A stretch of 64,000 nt of DNA from assembly GCA_005281725.1 (NCBI GenBank), contig SSBO01000001.1:748956-812955 (forward strand). Reading direction: 5' to 3'. The position numbers were made by a program, and so were the translations under genes. Below, in pieces: positions 61,807 to 64,000 of the stretch (position 1 is its first letter; each line of letters begins with the position of its first letter). The notes under the pieces were generated by a model. That model saw only the letters and a list, made by a program, of their open reading frames with translations, had not been told where the DNA came from and ran no database searches. The DNA is from Wuchereria bancrofti. Lineage: Eukaryota > Nematoda > Chromadorea > Rhabditida > Onchocercidae.

Positions 61807-63207
61807 TCATATAGAATAGTCATCATCATCTGTTTCTGAATCAGCATGAAATTCGATTAAAACTGGTCCTTCAATTTTTGGTATATTTGATAAATCATTT
61901 TGACTTTCATTTTGTGATTCTTTAGCAATATTTCCATTTTCTCTTAATTCACGATTCAATTTTTCCAGGTTTGTATATTCATTTTCATAATGCTAAAAAA
62001 ATTTTTTGTATAAAAAATTAGTTATTTGTTTTATTTTTTTCTTTTTTTAAATTGAAGCCATCATTAATTACATTGGTTAAAATAATTAATCAATAATATT
62101 CGATTTCAAGTAAACTTTAACTAAATTAATTATTATTTTCACTATATTTACTTCACATAATTATTATCTAAAGGAAATAATTATTACTTTATTTGTAATG
62201 TAAGAATTAGCGGTAGTAATAAATAATAGTAAAAATAATTTACTATAAATTTTTACAATTTCATTTTTCTTACTAACAGTCAAAAATCTTGTAAACTATT
62301 CAAATTTCAAAATAATCAAATTAAAATAATAACAATAACAGTTCAAAAGTTAGCAAAAAATTTTCACAAACAAACCGCATCTCTCATTTGTTGAAAAGCA
62401 GTTCGCTCTGCTTCTTTTACTGTATCATATTGATAACGTTGCGCATTTGGTACTGGCGTTGGTGGTTCAGGCTTAATTTTACAATTAATTTTTAAAGTAT
62501 AATAAATTTTTGAAAATATAATAATTTTTAAATTATTTCTTCTTTCTTTCCATTAATTTATTTGTACAAATGAATAAATTAATTGCTGATCACAAATAAT
62601 TATAATATTTTAAAATTAAAATTTCAGTATTTTCTTACAAGAAAATATATCTATTAATAAAAATTATTATATAAATGCATTAATTAAATTGATTACAATT
62701 CGAATTATCAAATATTAATCATTTTTAAAATGTTATCGTTATTGTTTATTGGTAGACATCTATTTAAGTCATTTTTATTTATATAAATGAAATTTTATAT
62801 TAAATAAGTATTTTTTTTTTTTTTTTTTTTTTTANAAATAATTATAATATTTTAAAATTAAAATTTCAGTATTTTCTTACAAGAAAATATATCTATTAAT
62901 AAAAATTATTATATAAATGCATTAATTAAATTGATTACAATTCGAATTATCAAATATTAATCATTTTTAAAATGTTATCGTTATTGTTTATTGGTAGACA
63001 TCTATTTAAGTCATTTTTATTTATATAAATGAAATTTTATATTAAATAAGTATTTTTTTTTTTTTTTGAATTATTAATTATGATAGAAATTACCATAAAT
63101 AAATGTCCCATTGTACGAGCTCTTGGTTGATAAGTTTCAAGAACATTAAATTCATCAAAGAATGCATGTTTTGCTCGAGTTAATCCTGTTGAATAAATCT
63201 GACACCA
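61807..63207 (-). CDS. szy-2: Protein phosphatase 1 inhibitor-2 homologue (5' part missing)
   Basis: Three phase-0 exons in transcript order (63207-63094, 62471-62376, 61992-61807) give 131 residues up to TGA. They follow the inhibitor-2 layout: FFDEFNVLETYQP (vertebrate WDEMNILATYHP), MGHLFM then PEPPTPVPNAQRY (vertebrate GLMKIDEPSTPY, around the GSK3 site), HYENEYTNLEKLNREL (the HYNE segment that docks in the PP1 active site), and an acidic ETDDDDYSI end. Role: nuclear/cytosolic regulator of PP1; the C. elegans homologue SZY-2 controls centrosome size through PP1. Odd: the order of HYNE-G is changed to HYENE, and the exon 2 acceptor is TTAAG. The N-terminal exon(s) with the KGILK-type PP1 motif were not found and may lie beyond the window. 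Confidence 0.75.
62594..63070. repeat. Direct duplication of about 240 bp around a single N
   Basis: Sequence from 62594 to 62834 recurs from 62836, differing mainly in the length of a terminal poly-T run, with one N at 62835 between. As at 23.2 kb, this looks like unmerged overlapping contig ends; it lengthens the first visible intron of the inhibitor-2 gene. Confidence 0.9.
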
Positions 63208-63689
63208 CTGAAATATATTTACTCAACAATAAATAACTTTTAAAAAAGTTGAGAAAAAGAAAAAAAGAAAGGAAGGAAAGAAAAGTAAAAATATAGATTT
63301 TTTTTTGAAATTATCCTCAAATAATTGAAGAGAAAATATATGTTAAAATCATAGCTGTCACATTATTGTCACATTGTAGTAGAAAATTGTGAAAAAAGAA
63401 AGGAAAGAAAAGAGAGAAAGGGAGAGAGAAAGAAAAAGAGAAGAAGAAATAGTTTATCATTATAGATCTGCTATTATTCATTTGATGTAACATTGAAATC
63501 ATATATTTTGTTTCTTCAGGAAAAAAAAAGTAATTGTAAGTAAAAGTGTTAGTAATGGAATCTTTTTTTTTTTTTTTAAAGTATAATTATAATAAGATCA
63601 AATATGAAATGCAAATAGAATTTCTAAATTTTAATATTAAAATTTGAACTTAATTTAATCATTCATTTAATCGTATCATTGTGCATGCT
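63208..63689. other. Region upstream of the visible inhibitor-2 exons
   Basis: Probably intron. Contains purine-rich runs (GAAAGGAAAG, near 63260-63290 and 63395-63450). No exon recognised. Confidence 0.5.
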
Positions 63690-64000
63690 AACATATTATA
63701 ATCATATATCATACCATACCATACATATCATATCATACATCTTATCACACCATATCATATCACACATATCATATATCATATCATATCGCATCATATATCA
63801 TATCATGTCATATCATATCACATCATATCATATCGCATCATATATCATATCATGTCATATCATATCACATCATATCATACCACATTATATATCATATGTC
63901 ATATATCATATCATGTTACATCATATCATATCAAATCATATACATATCATGCCATATCATACACATATCATATCATACGTATCATGCATCATATCATATC
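63690..64000. repeat. (ATATC)n pentanucleotide satellite
   Basis: CATAT/ATATC units with ACAT, GCAT and TGTC variants, running off the window end. Short higher-order repeats are visible, for example CATATCGCATCATATATCAT twice. Confidence 0.95.

Noticed and set aside
1..64000. tRNA, rRNA or transposase genes
   Set aside because: No tRNA-like B box with a matching fold, no rRNA segment and no transposase or reverse-transcriptase motif was seen; a covariance-model scan would be decisive.

Overview
The window looks like nuclear DNA of a nematode, most likely a filarial-type parasite. The basis is the very AT-rich sequence, short-intron genes, TTTCAG/TTTTAG 3' splice sites, splice-acceptor-like sites just before start codons (spliced-leader trans-splicing), and proteins with nematode character, including a MAB-5-like Hox protein and a nematode-type globin. 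The species cannot be fixed from sequence alone. Gene models were built by hand from splice sites, reading frame and family knowledge. All complete models keep frame to a single stop.

Layout. (1) 1-6.9 kb: the 3' part of a Hox gene (mab-5 type, + strand) with a 2.1 kb intron inside the homeobox. (2) 6.9-8.4 kb: an unrecognised minus-strand gene with a possible N-myristoylated start and a lysine-rich tail. (3) 9.3-12.1 kb: three minus-strand genes in series (cox-6B, then NDUFC2, then TBCC), probably an operon that joins two respiratory-chain subunits to a tubulin-folding cofactor. (4) 12.1-12.9 kb: a divergent promoter region with a C-rich (G4-like) block and a 30-bp minisatellite. (5) 12.9-15.3 kb: UTP11, a ribosome-biogenesis factor (+). 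(6) 16.0-20.0 kb: a globin with a Thr/Ala-rich N-terminal extension (-). (7) 20-36 kb: a large AT-rich stretch with no convincing gene except one ambiguous exon-like island at 34.8 kb. (8) 36.1-39.2 kb: an acid ceramidase/NAAA-type lysosomal amidase (-). (9) 40.6-50.6 kb: a 26-exon GMAP-210/TRIP11-type golgin (+). (10) 53.5-56.0 kb: uridine phosphorylase (+). (11) 58.0-59.9 kb: a 28-bp satellite array headed by strong inverted repeats. (12) 60.2-61.6 kb: FAIM (+), tail-to-tail with a partial protein phosphatase 1 inhibitor-2 gene (-) that runs off the right side. The window ends in a pentanucleotide satellite.

Apart from the putative operon, neighbouring genes do not form one pathway. No rRNA, tRNA, CRISPR array or recognisable transposon was found. 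The oddest structures are the 28-bp satellite with its palindromic head, a triplicated exon/5'-splice-site unit in the uridine phosphorylase gene, a cluster of ten GTAAGT motifs just upstream of the golgin, and two single-N positions flanked by direct duplications that look like assembly artefacts.
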